Source: Flavobacterium ginsenosidimutans (GTDB taxonomy: Bacteria > Bacteroidota > Bacteroidia > Flavobacteriales > Flavobacteriaceae). Taken from it: a stretch of 64,000 bases of DNA. Position 1 is the first letter of the stretch, and every line of letters begins with the position of its first letter. Both the position numbers and the translations under genes were made by a program. Location of the stretch: positions 186,001 through 250,000 of the forward strand of contig NZ_QJRJ01000081.1 in the NCBI RefSeq assembly GCF_003254625.1, in the 5' to 3' direction. The notes beneath the pieces are model-generated. The model searched no databases. It was given only the letters and a program-made list of their open reading frames with translations, and was not told where the DNA came from. Below are positions 16,902-25,323 of this stretch, one piece after another.

Positions 16902-18026
16902 ATGAAAGAAATCAACGAAATTCTTAAAGCCTATTCGCAAGCAGAATCCGAAGGAAAAAAAACAGCTTTAGCAACAGTCGTTAAAGTTGAAGGTTCGTCA
17001 TATCGACAGCCTGGCGCGCGTATGCTGGTTACAGAAGATGGAGAATTGACGGGGGCAATAAGCGGTGGCTGTTTGGAAGGCGACGCGTTACGAAAAGCAC
17101 TTCTATCAATCCATCAAAAGCAAAATAAATTAGTTACTTACAATACGAATAACGAAGATGATGCAGAAGTGGGTTTACAGCTCGGATGCAACGGAATCGT
17201 TCATATTCTTTTTGAATATATTGATGAAGAGGTTTCAAATAACCCAATTCAGCTTTTGCAGCAATTGGAATTAGAAAGAAAAGAAGCAGTAATAGTAACC
17301 GTTTTTTCTTTAAAAAGAAATGCTTTTCAGATTGGAACAACTTTATTTTTTAGAAAAGACAGTCCTGTTTTAAACCATAATAACGAAGCTTTAAGTTTAA
17401 TTTCTGATGTAAAAGAAGTGCTGAAAACTAAAACTTCTGTAGTGAAAAAACTTCAGGAAGAAAACGACAACGAAGCTTTAATAGAATACATAAAACCTTC
17501 TATTTCGCTAGTAATTGCTGGCGCAGGAAACGATATTCAGCCTTTAGTAAAAATGGCTTCAATTTTAGGCTGGAAAATTACTATTGGAGAAGGCCGAGCA
17601 ACTCATGCAACTAAAAAACGTTTTCCTAAAGCCAATGAAGTTTTGGTTGTAAAACCCGAACAATTTTTAGAGAATATTGTTATTGACGATCAGACCTATT
17701 TTGCTTTGATGACGCACAATTACAAATACGATTTAGCAGTTTTAAAAGCGCTGCTAAAAACCGATTTTCATTATGTTGGAATTCTAGGTCCGAAGTCAAA
17801 ATTCAACCGAATGCTGGACGATCTTTTGATTGAAGGAATAAGAGTAAGCGAAGAGCAGATGAAAAGAATTCATACTCCAATTGGGCTCGATATTGGCGCA
17901 GAAACATCAGAAGAAATCGCTTTGTCGATTGTTTCGGAAATTAAAGCCGTTGCATCTGAACGTATAGGAACGTCGCTGAAATATAAAAAAGGGAAAATAC
18001 ATGATGAAATTCATTATGGAGAATAG
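16902..18026 (+). CDS. XdhC/CoxI family molybdenum hydroxylase maturation protein
   Basis: Cytosolic factor that helps insert sulfurated molybdenum cofactor into xanthine-dehydrogenase-type enzymes. The N-terminal XdhC_CoxI domain has ALATVVKVEGSSYRQPGARM and AISGGCLEGD; the C-terminal Rossmann-like XdhC_C domain has LVIAGAGNDIQPLVKMA, ALMTHNYKYD and YVGILGPKSKFNRM, ending in GLDIGAETSEEIALSIVSEI. 374 residues is normal. The gene overlaps the start of the following MobA-like gene. The context with a PaoABC-like enzyme 2.5 kb downstream matches the role of PaoD in the E. coli pao operon. A 7-bp inverted repeat (ATCAATA/TATTGAT) lies at about 16873-16895. Confidence 0.93.
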   Translation: MKEINEILKAYSQAESEGKKTALATVVKVEGSSYRQPGARMLVTEDGELTGAISGGCLEGDALRKALLSIHQKQNKLVTYNTNNEDDAEVGLQLGCNGIVHILFEYIDEEVSNNPIQLLQQLELERKEAVIVTVFSLKRNAFQIGTTLFFRKDSPVLNHNNEALSLISDVKEVLKTKTSVVKKLQEENDNEALIEYIKPSISLVIAGAGNDIQPLVKMASILGWKITIGEGRATHATKKRFPKANEVLVVKPEQFLENIVIDDQTYFALMTHNYKYDLAVLKALLKTDFHYVGILGPKSKFNRMLDDLLIEGIRVSEEQMKRIHTPIGLDIGAETSEEIALSIVSEIKAVASERIGTSLKYKKGKIHDEIHYGE

Positions 18027-18618
18027 ATTTCAAAATAAAACAGGTATTATTATTTTGGCTGCGGGTAATTCTTCCAGATTAGGCAGACCAAAACAATTGC
18101 TGGAATATAAAGAATCTACTTTGCTGAAAAATACCGTTTCAGAAGCTTTGAAGGTCGAAAATTCGTTTGCAATAGTTGTGACAGGTTCAAACCATGATGT
18201 AATCGAAAAAGAGCTTAATTTGCCCGAAATCACATTTTCTTTTAATTCGGAATGGGAAAACGGAATGTCTTCTTCAATCGTAAACGGTATTAGCGAATTA
18301 TTAAATCAAAATCCTGATTGTGAACAATGTATTTTAGCAGTTTGTGATCAACCTTTTGTTAATCATTCTATTTTTGAAAATTTAATTATTGAAACCAACA
18401 AAACGAAAAAAGGAATTGCAGCTTCTGCATACTCAGAAACTTTAGGAACGCCAGTTTTATTTCATAAAAAATACTTTCAAGAACTTCTGGAATTAAAAGG
18501 ACAAGAAGGCGCCAAAAAGCTCATTAAAAAATATGCTGAAGATGTTGTCTCAGTTCCTTTCGAAAAAGGGAATATAGATATTGATACAGAGGAAGATTAT
18601 TTTAAGTTAATTTCTTGA
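18016..18618 (+). CDS. MobA-like NTP transferase (molybdenum cofactor cytidylyltransferase-like, MocA type)
   Basis: Nucleotidyltransferase of about 200 residues. The N-terminal signature LAAGNSSRLGRPKQLL is that of the MobA/MocA fold and binds the nucleotide; VCDQPFV gives the metal-binding Asp region, and IDIDTEEDYFKL is the family's C-terminal motif. MocA adds CMP to molybdopterin to make the MCD cofactor used by many xanthine-oxidase-type enzymes, which fits the XdhC and PaoABC neighbours; other MobA-like substrates cannot be excluded. Several ATG codons are possible (18001, 18004, 18016). I chose 18016 because the protein alignment begins with NRFQNKTGIIILAAG, but all overlap the XdhC stop, so coupling is likely. 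Confidence 0.85.
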   Translation: MENRFQNKTGIIILAAGNSSRLGRPKQLLEYKESTLLKNTVSEALKVENSFAIVVTGSNHDVIEKELNLPEITFSFNSEWENGMSSSIVNGISELLNQNPDCEQCILAVCDQPFVNHSIFENLIIETNKTKKGIAASAYSETLGTPVLFHKKYFQELLELKGQEGAKKLIKKYAEDVVSVPFEKGNIDIDTEEDYFKLIS

Positions 18619-18620
18619 GG

Positions 18621-18778
18621 AAAGGGACAAAGGTTCAAAGTTACAGAGTGACAAAGTTTTTTTTACACAGATTTTCTAGAGCCAGTTTGTCATCCTGAAG
18701 AAAGGGACAAAGGGACAAAGTTGCAGAGTGACAAAGTTTTTTTTTACACAGATTTTCTAGATCCAGTTTGTCATCCTG
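18621..18778. repeat. Tandem ~80-bp direct repeat in the gap 18619-19015
   Basis: Two imperfect copies, starting at 18621 and 18701, share AAAGGGACAAAG, TGCAGAGTGACAAAG or TACAGAGTGACAAAG, a T-run, ACACAGATTTTCTAGA and the opening TGTCATCCTGA of the element that follows. The first unit thus carries a truncated arm of that element and the second leads into a full copy. The 397-bp gap holds no gene that I can see. Confidence 0.8.
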
Positions 18779-18868
18779 ACGAAGGAAGGATCACACTAGA
18801 AACTCCATAAAGTAAATCCTCAATCTTTGTCGGCTCCCGCGTGTGATCCTTCCTTCGTCAGGATGACA
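18769..18868. repeat. ~100-bp inverted-repeat element, copy B
   Basis: Perfect 28-bp arms at 18769-18796 and 18841-18868, beginning TGTCATCCTGACGAAGGAAG and ending with its complement, around a 44-nt loop. Near-identical copies lie at 27241-27340 and 46721-46819, with a diverged one at 6336. No open reading frame, so it is a REP- or MITE-like element. Confidence 0.9.
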
Positions 18869-18879
18869 AAAATAACCTT

Positions 18880-19043
18880 CGCGTCTCTGCGCCTTTTCGA
18901 GATTACAAAAAATAAAAAACTTAGAGTCTTAGTGCCTTAGTGGCAAACTAACAAGAAGCAATTCATAAAAACTTTGCGTCTCTGCGAGATTAAAAGTATA
19001 AAAAAAGAAAAAAACTTAGTGTCTTAGCGCCTTCGTGGCAAAC
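18880..19043. repeat. CTTAGTG/GCGTCTCTGCG-type short repeats reaching into the cysteine desulfurase gene
   Basis: Repeated units of the type CTTAGAGTCTTAGTGCCTTA and GTGGCAAAC occur at 18920-18951 and 19014-19044, with GCGTCTCTGCG units at 18881 and 18972. The second block overlaps the 3' end of the minus-strand cysteine desulfurase gene and encodes its last residues and stop codon. Confidence 0.75.
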
Positions 19044-20167
19044 TGCTTAGCGAGACTCAAAACACGCTCAACAGCAATATCAATTTCTTCAGAAGTAGTA
19101 AATCTTCCCAAACTAAAACGAACCGAACTCAAAGCTTCTTCATCAGATAATCCCATTGCTTTTAAAACATGCGAAGGCTCAGAAGTCACCGCCGAACAAG
19201 AAGCGCCATTAGAAACCGAAACATTTCCTAAAGCCAAAATTAGCTGTTCTGAATTTACATTTGGAAAACAAATATTTGCAGTATTGTAAATTCGGTTTTC
19301 TGTATTTCCATTTACAAAAGAACCTTCAAATTGTAATAAACCTTTTTCAAGTTTGTCTCGTAATAGAGAAACTCTATTTTGATCTTTTTCTAATTCATTT
19401 ACAGCAATTTCCGATGCTTTTCCTAAACCGATAATTCCGGGAACATTTAGCGTTCCGCTTCGTAATTTTCTTTGTTGCCCTCCTCCAAGAATTTGAGGAG
19501 ACAATTTTATTTTGGCTTTCGCAGAAACATACAAAGCGCCAATTCCTTTCGGACCATAAAATTTATGTGCAGATAAAGTCAAAAGATCAATTCCGAGTTT
19601 TTTTACATCGACAGGAATTTTACCAACAGCCTGTGTGGCATCGCACATAAAAAGTACATTTTTGGCTTTCAATATTTTAGAAATTGCACTGATATTTTGT
19701 ATGATGCCAGTTTCATTATTAGAAAACATTCCTATGAAAACCAGTGTTTTATCTGTAATTATTTCTTCTAAAAGTTGAAGACTTATAAGTCCGTCAGAAT
19801 CAGTTGGAAGATAAGTCACTTCAAAACCAATACTTTCCATAAAACGACAAGTTTCCAGAACCGCTTTATGTTCGGTTTGAATGGTAACGATATGTTTTCG
19901 GTCTTGATCGACAAGACCTTTTATCGCCAGATTTATTGCTTCAGTCGCACCCGAAGTAAATACAATTTCATCAGCATCAGCATTTATTAAATCAGATGTT
20001 TGCCATGCAGCGTTTTCAATAGCTTCTTTTACCGTTAATCCCGCTAAATGTGTTCCTGTTGAATTCGCATACAAATCAGTAAAATACGGAAGCATCGCAT
20101 TCACAACACGCTCATCAACACGGGTCGTGGCATTATTATCAAGATAAATGATTTCTTGTTGTGGCAT
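19016..20167 (-). CDS. Cysteine desulfurase (IscS/NifS-like aminotransferase class V)
   Basis: PLP enzyme that takes sulfur from cysteine as a protein persulfide. Motifs: YLDNNATTRVDERV at the N-terminus, TSGATEAINLAIKG, the PLP lysine in SAHKFYGPKG (Lys202), RSGTLNVPGIIGLG, and the catalytic loop cysteine in NGASCSAV (Cys324). 383 residues is normal for the IscS/NifS group. It stands alone, without IscU or SufU partners, and sits between the Moco maturation genes and the PaoABC-like genes on the opposite strand. A dedicated role in sulfuration of the molybdenum cofactor is therefore an attractive inference; general Fe-S or tRNA thiolation is the alternative. The last residues (FATKALRH) and stop come from a dispersed repeat. 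Confidence 0.93.
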   Translation of the reverse strand: MPQQEIIYLDNNATTRVDERVVNAMLPYFTDLYANSTGTHLAGLTVKEAIENAAWQTSDLINADADEIVFTSGATEAINLAIKGLVDQDRKHIVTIQTEHKAVLETCRFMESIGFEVTYLPTDSDGLISLQLLEEIITDKTLVFIGMFSNNETGIIQNISAISKILKAKNVLFMCDATQAVGKIPVDVKKLGIDLLTLSAHKFYGPKGIGALYVSAKAKIKLSPQILGGGQQRKLRSGTLNVPGIIGLGKASEIAVNELEKDQNRVSLLRDKLEKGLLQFEGSFVNGNTENRIYNTANICFPNVNSEQLILALGNVSVSNGASCSAVTSEPSHVLKAMGLSDEEALSSVRFSLGRFTTSEEIDIAVERVLSLAKQFATKALRH

Positions 20168-20222
20168 AATTTGGGCTTAGTTCAGTAAAAATACAATTTC
20201 AGAATTAATCTACGTGAAAAAA

Positions 20223-20443
20223 TTAACCGCAAAGGCGCAAAGGGTTTTCGCAAAGAACGCAAAATTTTAATGTGTATAATTTTTTGTTTCTCGCAGATTT
20301 TGCAGATCTAAACAGATTTTTTATTTATTTCTATCATAAAGAATCTGTGTAAATCTTTTCATCGTATTTAAAATCTGCATTATCTGCCAAATCTGCGAAA
20401 GAAAAATAACTTGGCGAACTTTGCGAAAACCCTTTGCGGTTAA
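20223..20443. repeat. Long nested inverted repeat in the gap 20168-20567
   Basis: Outer arms TTAACCGCAAAGG (20223-20235) and CCTTTGCGGTTAA (20431-20443); 19-bp second arms at 20237-20255 and 20419-20437; and inner CTCGCAGATTTTGCAGAT-like arms matched by AAATCTGCGA near 20391. Same type of repeat as at 31085, 40334, 42156 and 60182. No gene is visible in this 400-bp gap. Confidence 0.8.
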
Positions 20444-20515
20444 AAAAACAAAATTGTAATTATTCTAAATAAGAGTAATGTTTGAATTTTATAATTTTTT
20501 CTTACATAAGATCGC

Positions 20516-20523
20516 TAAATTTG
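20516..20523 (+). promoter_or_regulatory. Candidate -7 box for the PaoABC-like operon
   Basis: TAAATTTG matches TAnnTTTG, 44 bp before the ATG at 20568. The only upstream TTTG is 31 bp away, longer than usual, so the -33 element is uncertain. Confidence 0.45.
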
Positions 20524-20567
20524 TTAGAATGACAAAAGCGAATTTGCTAATTTAACAAATAGACTGA

Positions 20568-21206
20568 ATGGCTTCTAAAAAAACAAATCAGGATAAAGTA
20601 ACACCGGAAGATGCTAGTTCCCGTCGTGACTTTATAAAGAAATCAGGACTTTTTACCGCCCTTGCCCTGACGCCGCCCTCGTTGGTTATGGCTACAGAAA
20701 AGAAATGGGATGAAAAAATAGCGGAGTATTTAGAAACAGTACCGCTTTCTATTGAAGTAAATGGCACAAAACACAATCTGAATATTGAACCAAGAACTAC
20801 GTTATTGGATTTACTTCGCGAACAGTTACAGCTTACTGGAACCAAAAAAGGATGTGACCACGGACAATGCGGTGCGTGTACCGTTCACGTAAATGGAACT
20901 AGAATTTTGTCGTGTCTGTCTTTGGCAACGATGCAGCAAAACTCACAAGTCACAACAATTGAAGGACTTTCAAAAGGTAAAAAACTACATCCAATGCAGG
21001 AAGCTTTTATCAAACACGACGGTTTTCAGTGTGGCTATTGTACGCCAGGACAAATCATGTCGGGAATTGCTTGTATCAAAGAAGGTCATGCTAATAGCAG
21101 AGAAGAAATCAGTGAATATATGAGTGGTAACATCTGTAGATGCGGTGCTTATCATAATATCGTTGACGCCATAACGGAAGTGAAGGAAGGAGGGAAGGAA
21201 ATATGA
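20568..21206 (+). CDS. paoA: 2Fe-2S subunit of a PaoABC-like periplasmic molybdenum oxidoreductase
   Basis: Electron-transfer subunit with two [2Fe-2S] clusters. A twin-arginine signal (SSRRDFIKKSG, then a hydrophobic stretch ending VMA) says the folded complex is exported through Tat. The plant-type ferredoxin domain has GCDHGQCGACTVHVNG with a later SC; the helical second domain has CGYCTPGQ and NICRCGAYHNI. 212 residues fits PaoA/YagT. The stop overlaps the start of the FAD subunit by 4 bp. The symbol is by similarity of organisation and motifs to E. coli paoABC; the substrate (aromatic aldehydes there) is unproven here. Confidence 0.92.
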   Translation: MASKKTNQDKVTPEDASSRRDFIKKSGLFTALALTPPSLVMATEKKWDEKIAEYLETVPLSIEVNGTKHNLNIEPRTTLLDLLREQLQLTGTKKGCDHGQCGACTVHVNGTRILSCLSLATMQQNSQVTTIEGLSKGKKLHPMQEAFIKHDGFQCGYCTPGQIMSGIACIKEGHANSREEISEYMSGNICRCGAYHNIVDAITEVKEGGKEI

Positions 21207-22183
21207 AAAACTTTCAGATAATTAAAGCCTTGTCGTCGTCTTCGGCAATTACAGGAAAAGCAAAAGATGATTCTTCTATGTTTATTGCGGGAGGAACCAA
21301 TCTGGTGGATTTAATGAAGAAGAATATTGTCGCTCCAGATAAATTGGTTGACATTAACGGATTAGACTTAAAGAAAATAGAGTTCTTAAAAGGAAAAGTT
21401 TCGATTGGTGCATTAGCAAAAAATAGTCAGGTTGCCGAAGATGCTTCTATTAAAGAAAAATATCCTTTGTTGGCGTTAGCATTAGCTGCTGGAGCTTCTC
21501 AGCAAATTCGTCACATGGCGACAGTTGGAGGTAATATGCTGCAGAAAACGAGATGCTCTTATTATTACAATACCGATATGCCTTGCAACAAACGAGTACC
21601 AAAAAGCGGATGCGGTGCGATTGGCGGTTCTAACCGAATGGCAGCTGTTTTTGGAACTTCGGATAGTTGTATTGCCGTTCACCCAAGTGATATGTGTGTG
21701 GCTTTGGCGGCGCTCGATGCAACAGTTTTGGTAGATGGTCCAAAAGGAAAACGAGAAATTAAGTTTACTGATTTTCATAAACTTCCTGGAAATACACCAG
21801 AAAAAGACAATACACTTGACAGCAGAGAATTGATTACTGCTGTTGAAATTCCAGATAATAATTTTATTAAAAATGTGCATTATCTTAAAGTTCGTGACAG
21901 GACGAGTTATGCTTTTGCATTGGTGTCTGTTGCTGTGGCTTTAGATATAAAAAATAATACCATAAATGATGTCAGATTGGCGATGGGAGGTGTGGCACAT
22001 AAACCATGGAGATTGACTGAAACAGAAAAATTCCTGAAAGGAAAAACAGTTTCTGAAGATCTATTTAAACAAGCAGGCCATTTGTCTATGAAAGGAGCAA
22101 AAGGATTCGGGGATAATAATTTTAAAATAACGCTTGGAGAGAATGCAGTAGCAGAAGCACTTACAATAGCAGCATCAAAATAA
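21203..22183 (+). CDS. paoB: FAD-binding subunit of the PaoABC-like oxidoreductase, with extra Cys-rich loop
   Basis: FAD subunit of the molybdenum hydroxylase. FAD-binding signatures are FIAGGTNLVDLMK near residue 28 and ATVGGNMLQKTRC near residue 111. The segment TRCSYYYNTDMPCNKRVP, followed by SGCGAIGG and SDSCIAVHPSDMCVAL, supplies the cysteines of the additional [4Fe-4S] cluster known from PaoB and from 4-hydroxybenzoyl-CoA reductase. The C-terminal CO dehydrogenase flavoprotein domain covers about 215-320. No signal peptide, so it would be co-exported with the Tat-tagged subunit. It overlaps the upstream gene by 4 bp and lies 7 bp before the large subunit. Confidence 0.92.
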   Translation: MKNFQIIKALSSSSAITGKAKDDSSMFIAGGTNLVDLMKKNIVAPDKLVDINGLDLKKIEFLKGKVSIGALAKNSQVAEDASIKEKYPLLALALAAGASQQIRHMATVGGNMLQKTRCSYYYNTDMPCNKRVPKSGCGAIGGSNRMAAVFGTSDSCIAVHPSDMCVALAALDATVLVDGPKGKREIKFTDFHKLPGNTPEKDNTLDSRELITAVEIPDNNFIKNVHYLKVRDRTSYAFALVSVAVALDIKNNTINDVRLAMGGVAHKPWRLTETEKFLKGKTVSEDLFKQAGHLSMKGAKGFGDNNFKITLGENAVAEALTIAASK

Positions 22184-22190
22184 TTAAATT

Positions 22191-24395
22191 ATGAGCAAGA
22201 CAAGTAATATTAATAGAGTTGACGGATTTGCTAAAGTAACGGGTTCAGCAACTTATTCGGCAGAATATAAAACAGCAGGCGTTGTTTATGCTTGTTTGGT
22301 AGGAAGTACGATTGCGAAAGGAAGAATTAAAACCATTGATACTAAAAAAGCGGAATGGGCGCCAGGAGTTTTGGCTGTAATTACGCATTTAAATGTGGAT
22401 AAACCTGCTGGCTACGAAAAAGCAAAAGACAAGCATAATTTTGGTCAGCCCTTGCAGATTTTCAAGGATGATTCAGTTTTGTATTACGATCAGCCCATTG
22501 CTTTGGTGATTGCCGATACTTTTGAGCGTATGCGATATGCGGCGAGTTTAATTAAAGCCGATTATTTTAAAGAAGAACATTCGACAGAACTTAAAAAAGC
22601 AGCTGAAAAAGAAAAGAAAGTCGAAACCGATAAAGGAAATGATTACCATCGCGGAGAACATGATGGTTATAAAAATGCTGAGGTTATTTTGGAAACCGAA
22701 TATACGATTCCAACCGAGGTGCATAACCCGATGGAATTGGCAAATATCATAGCCAAATGGGACGGAAATAAACCCATTTTATATACCAAAAGTCAAGGTG
22801 TCGAGGGAACGCGTAGAAGTGTTGCCGGAGTTTTTGGAGTGCCTGTTGAAGATGTTGAGGTTCATGCGGAGTATCTTGGCGGCGCTTTCGGAATGGGATT
22901 GCATACTTGGCCGTATGAAATAGCGGCTTTAATTGGAGCCAAAAAATTAAATCGTCCAGTTAAATTAGTACTGCATCGCGAACAGATGTTTACCAATGTT
23001 GGTTTCAGACCTTACACGATTCAGAAAATGGGGCTTGGGGCAACTAAAGATGGAAAACTGACTGGATTAACGCATGAAGCGGTTGCAATGACTTCAGGCT
23101 ATGAGGATTTTATGGAGGGTACCGTAAACATGTCCCGATTTATTTATGATTGTGCCAATGTTTCGACACGTTACAGAATTGTGCCTTTGGATACTTGCAC
23201 ACCGATCTGGATGCGTGGACCGGGCGAGGCGACAGGTTCTTTTGCCTTAGAAAGTGCGATGGATGAAATGGCTTATAAATTAAACTTAGATCCGATTGAA
23301 TTTCGCAAGCTGAATTATGCCGAAAAAGATCAGGAACAAAATAAACCGTGGAGTAGTAAATTTCTTTTAGAATGTTACGAAGGCGGAATGGAACGCATTG
23401 GCTGGAAAAACCGTAAAAATGAACCCGGTTCTGTTAAAGAAGGAAACTGGCTAGTGGGTTACGGAATGGGAACTGGAACTTTCGGCTGTTATAGAAGCCC
23501 AACTTCTGTAAAAGCAAAATTCTTAGCCAATGGAGATTTAGTACTGCAATGCAGTGTAAACGATATGGGGCCAGGAACGGCTACTATGATGACTGCTATT
23601 GGAGCTGAAGTAATTGGTCTCCCATCAGAAAATGTGATTATCGAAATGGGAAAAAGCGGTTTGCCAAAAGGTCCAACGCAAGGTGGTTCGGCAACGACTT
23701 CATCTGTTGGTTCTGCGGTTCACGACGCTTGCAATTTGTTGCTGAATAAAATAATTGAATTGGGAAGTAAAAATCCTGTATTAAAAGGAATCGCTCTCAC
23801 AGATTTAACTTTTGAAAATGGTGCAGTTTCTTCTAAAAAAGACAAATCTAAATCGGTTACATTAGCGGCGCTCTTAAGCAGTAATAAATTAGAAGATTTT
23901 GAAGTAGAAAATCTTTCTAAAGCTGCAGAAGAAGCTAAGAAATATTCCATTTATTCGTTTTCGGTTCATTTTGTAAAAGTATTAGTGAATCCGAATTTGG
24001 GTAAAATAAGATTGGCTCATGTTGTGTCTTGTGCCGATATTGGAACCGTAATCAGCCAGAAAACTTCTGCGGGGCAAATGTTCGGTGGAGCAGTAGGGGG
24101 AATCGGAATGGGATTGATGGAAGCGCTTGAAATTGATCATCGTTTTGGCCGTCCAATCAACAATAATTTCGCTGATTATCATGTTCCTGTAAATGCGGAT
24201 ATAGAAAAACAAGAAGTTTTCTTCGTCAATAAAAAAGACCCAATTAGTAACCCAATGGGAACAAAAGGTCTGGGAGAAACCGCTTTAGTCGGAATGGCGC
24301 CAGCAATTGCAAATGCCGTTTTCAATGCAACCGGAAAACGTGTTAGAGATTTACCAATCACGTTGGATAAAATTATAGAAATCGCTAAGGTTTAG
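22191..24395 (+). CDS. paoC: Molybdenum cofactor-binding catalytic subunit of the PaoABC-like oxidoreductase
   Basis: Large catalytic subunit of the xanthine oxidase family. The N-terminal a/b hammerhead domain (about 8-130, RVDGFAKVTGSATYSAEY) is followed by the two Moco-binding halves: GGAFGMGL, RGPGEATGSFALE, and QGGSATTSSVGSAVHDA, with the active-site Glu in GTKGLGETALVG (Glu696). 734 residues fits PaoC/YagR. No signal peptide, consistent with hitch-hiking through Tat. It is the last gene of the operon, ahead of a terminator. XdhC-like and MocA-like maturation genes lie upstream. The substrate cannot be read from sequence. Confidence 0.93.
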   Translation: MSKTSNINRVDGFAKVTGSATYSAEYKTAGVVYACLVGSTIAKGRIKTIDTKKAEWAPGVLAVITHLNVDKPAGYEKAKDKHNFGQPLQIFKDDSVLYYDQPIALVIADTFERMRYAASLIKADYFKEEHSTELKKAAEKEKKVETDKGNDYHRGEHDGYKNAEVILETEYTIPTEVHNPMELANIIAKWDGNKPILYTKSQGVEGTRRSVAGVFGVPVEDVEVHAEYLGGAFGMGLHTWPYEIAALIGAKKLNRPVKLVLHREQMFTNVGFRPYTIQKMGLGATKDGKLTGLTHEAVAMTSGYEDFMEGTVNMSRFIYDCANVSTRYRIVPLDTCTPIWMRGPGEATGSFALESAMDEMAYKLNLDPIEFRKLNYAEKDQEQNKPWSSKFLLECYEGGMERIGWKNRKNEPGSVKEGNWLVGYGMGTGTFGCYRSPTSVKAKFLANGDLVLQCSVNDMGPGTATMMTAIGAEVIGLPSENVIIEMGKSGLPKGPTQGGSATTSSVGSAVHDACNLLLNKIIELGSKNPVLKGIALTDLTFENGAVSSKKDKSKSVTLAALLSSNKLEDFEVENLSKAAEEAKKYSIYSFSVHFVKVLVNPNLGKIRLAHVVSCADIGTVISQKTSAGQMFGGAVGGIGMGLMEALEIDHRFGRPINNNFADYHVPVNADIEKQEVFFVNKKDPISNPMGTKGLGETALVGMAPAIANAVFNATGKRVRDLPITLDKIIEIAKV

Positions 24396-24396
24396 A

Positions 24397-24428
24397 AAAA
24401 AAAGAGGCATTGAAAAATGCCTTTTTTT
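24397..24428 (+). terminator. Terminator of the PaoABC-like operon
   Basis: A-run, AGGCAT (24405-24410), 6-nt loop, ATGCCT (24417-24422), then a T-run, starting 2 bp after the stop codon. Confidence 0.85.
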
Positions 24429-24450
24429 GTTTTACGTTCCAATTTTAAAC

Positions 24451-24538
24451 ATAGCTCGTGGTTTCAACCACGGAAAACGTATTTTAATATACGTAATGTT
24501 ATATGCTTAGCGTCCCCGTGGTTGAAACCACGGGCTAT
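24451..24538. repeat. REP-like doublet of two opposed palindromes, copy 1
   Basis: Two palindromic units, CGTGGTTTCAACCACG at about 24457-24472 and CGTGGTTGAAACCACG at about 24517-24532, face each other and together form a larger stem bounded by ATAGC and GCTAT. The second copy at 60302 has compensating base changes in the stems. Confidence 0.85.
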
Positions 24539-24580
24539 GTTTGCATAGGATTGTGTTTGCAAATGCAATTATATAAACAA

Positions 24581-24608
24581 AAAAGAGGCATATTAGATGC
24601 CTCTTTTT
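24581..24608. terminator. Bidirectional terminator
   Basis: AAAAGAGGCAT, 5-nt loop, ATGCCTCTTTTT. It sits just beyond the stop of the minus-strand DUF2911 gene and shares its GAGGCAT core with the terminator at 24397. Confidence 0.87.
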
Positions 24609-24627
24609 ATATCTTAAAAACGATTAA

Positions 24628-25191
24628 TTACTTAATCGTAATTGGTAATTCAACGGTTGTTTTATCCCATCCAATAACAAGATTTGCAACATTACCTTGA
24701 GTCGTAAAAGCAATAGATAAAGCTTCGATAGTTTCACTTACAGATTTTACAGGAACAGAAACTCTTACAACGTCTTTACTTTCATCGTAAGCATAACCTC
24801 CCCATAAATCCAATTCTTTATTGATAATGATCGTCCATTTATCTTTTTCTGGAATAGCAAATAAACTGTAATATCCTGCAGCAACTTTTTTACCGCCAAT
24901 AGTTACATCTTTGTAGAATTTAATCTCTGTGTTTTCATTAGCACCAACTCTCCAAATTTCACCAAACTTTACAACATCTCCAAAAATAGTTCTTCCTTTT
25001 GCAGAAGGTCTTGCGTAAAGCACTTTGATAACTGGATTTGGATTATCTGTTTTTTTGAATTTAACAGCTTTGTTCGGGAAATAAGAAATATCAACCGGAC
25101 TTGCATCAAGTGGAGCAAATTTCACCACTTCTTGTGCCTGAACTGTAAAGGCAGCAAACAAAGTAACTGCCAGTAAATAAATTTTTTTCAT
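24628..25191 (-). CDS. Secreted DUF2911 domain protein
   Basis: Exported protein of unknown function, common in Bacteroidota. A signal peptide ends FTVQAQ (residue 20). The rest is a DUF2911 domain: IKVLYARPSAKGRTIFGDVVKFGEIWRVGANENTEI in shortened form KGRTIFG..WRVGANE, then VTIGGKKVAAGYYSLFAIP and WTIIINKELDLWGGYAYDES. Alone on its strand, with a terminator after it. A degenerate -7 box (CAAAGTAA read from plus) lies about 35 bp upstream of the start. No role can be deduced. Confidence 0.85.
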   Translation of the reverse strand: MKKIYLLAVTLFAAFTVQAQEVVKFAPLDASPVDISYFPNKAVKFKKTDNPNPVIKVLYARPSAKGRTIFGDVVKFGEIWRVGANENTEIKFYKDVTIGGKKVAAGYYSLFAIPEKDKWTIIINKELDLWGGYAYDESKDVVRVSVPVKSVSETIEALSIAFTTQGNVANLVIGWDKTTVELPITIK

Positions 25192-25323
25192 AGGATTACA
25201 ATTTTTAGAATAACTACAAAGTAAGTTAATAATAAAGAAAAATCATATAATTTGCAGCCTGTTTTTTGTTAATGAATTGGTAACAGTTTTGACAAAATAA
25301 TTTTATTTCCGTTCCTATTTTCC

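Noticed and set aside
17134..17340. 68-residue minus-strand open frame in the XdhC-like gene
   Set aside because: Antisense shadow with no supporting motif.
18769..18868. Insertion sequence
   Set aside because: Inverted arms but only ~44 nt between them and no transposase; at most a non-autonomous element.
24503..24700. 65-residue plus-strand open frame over the REP doublet and terminator
   Set aside because: Made of repeat and terminator sequence and antisense to the DUF2911 gene.
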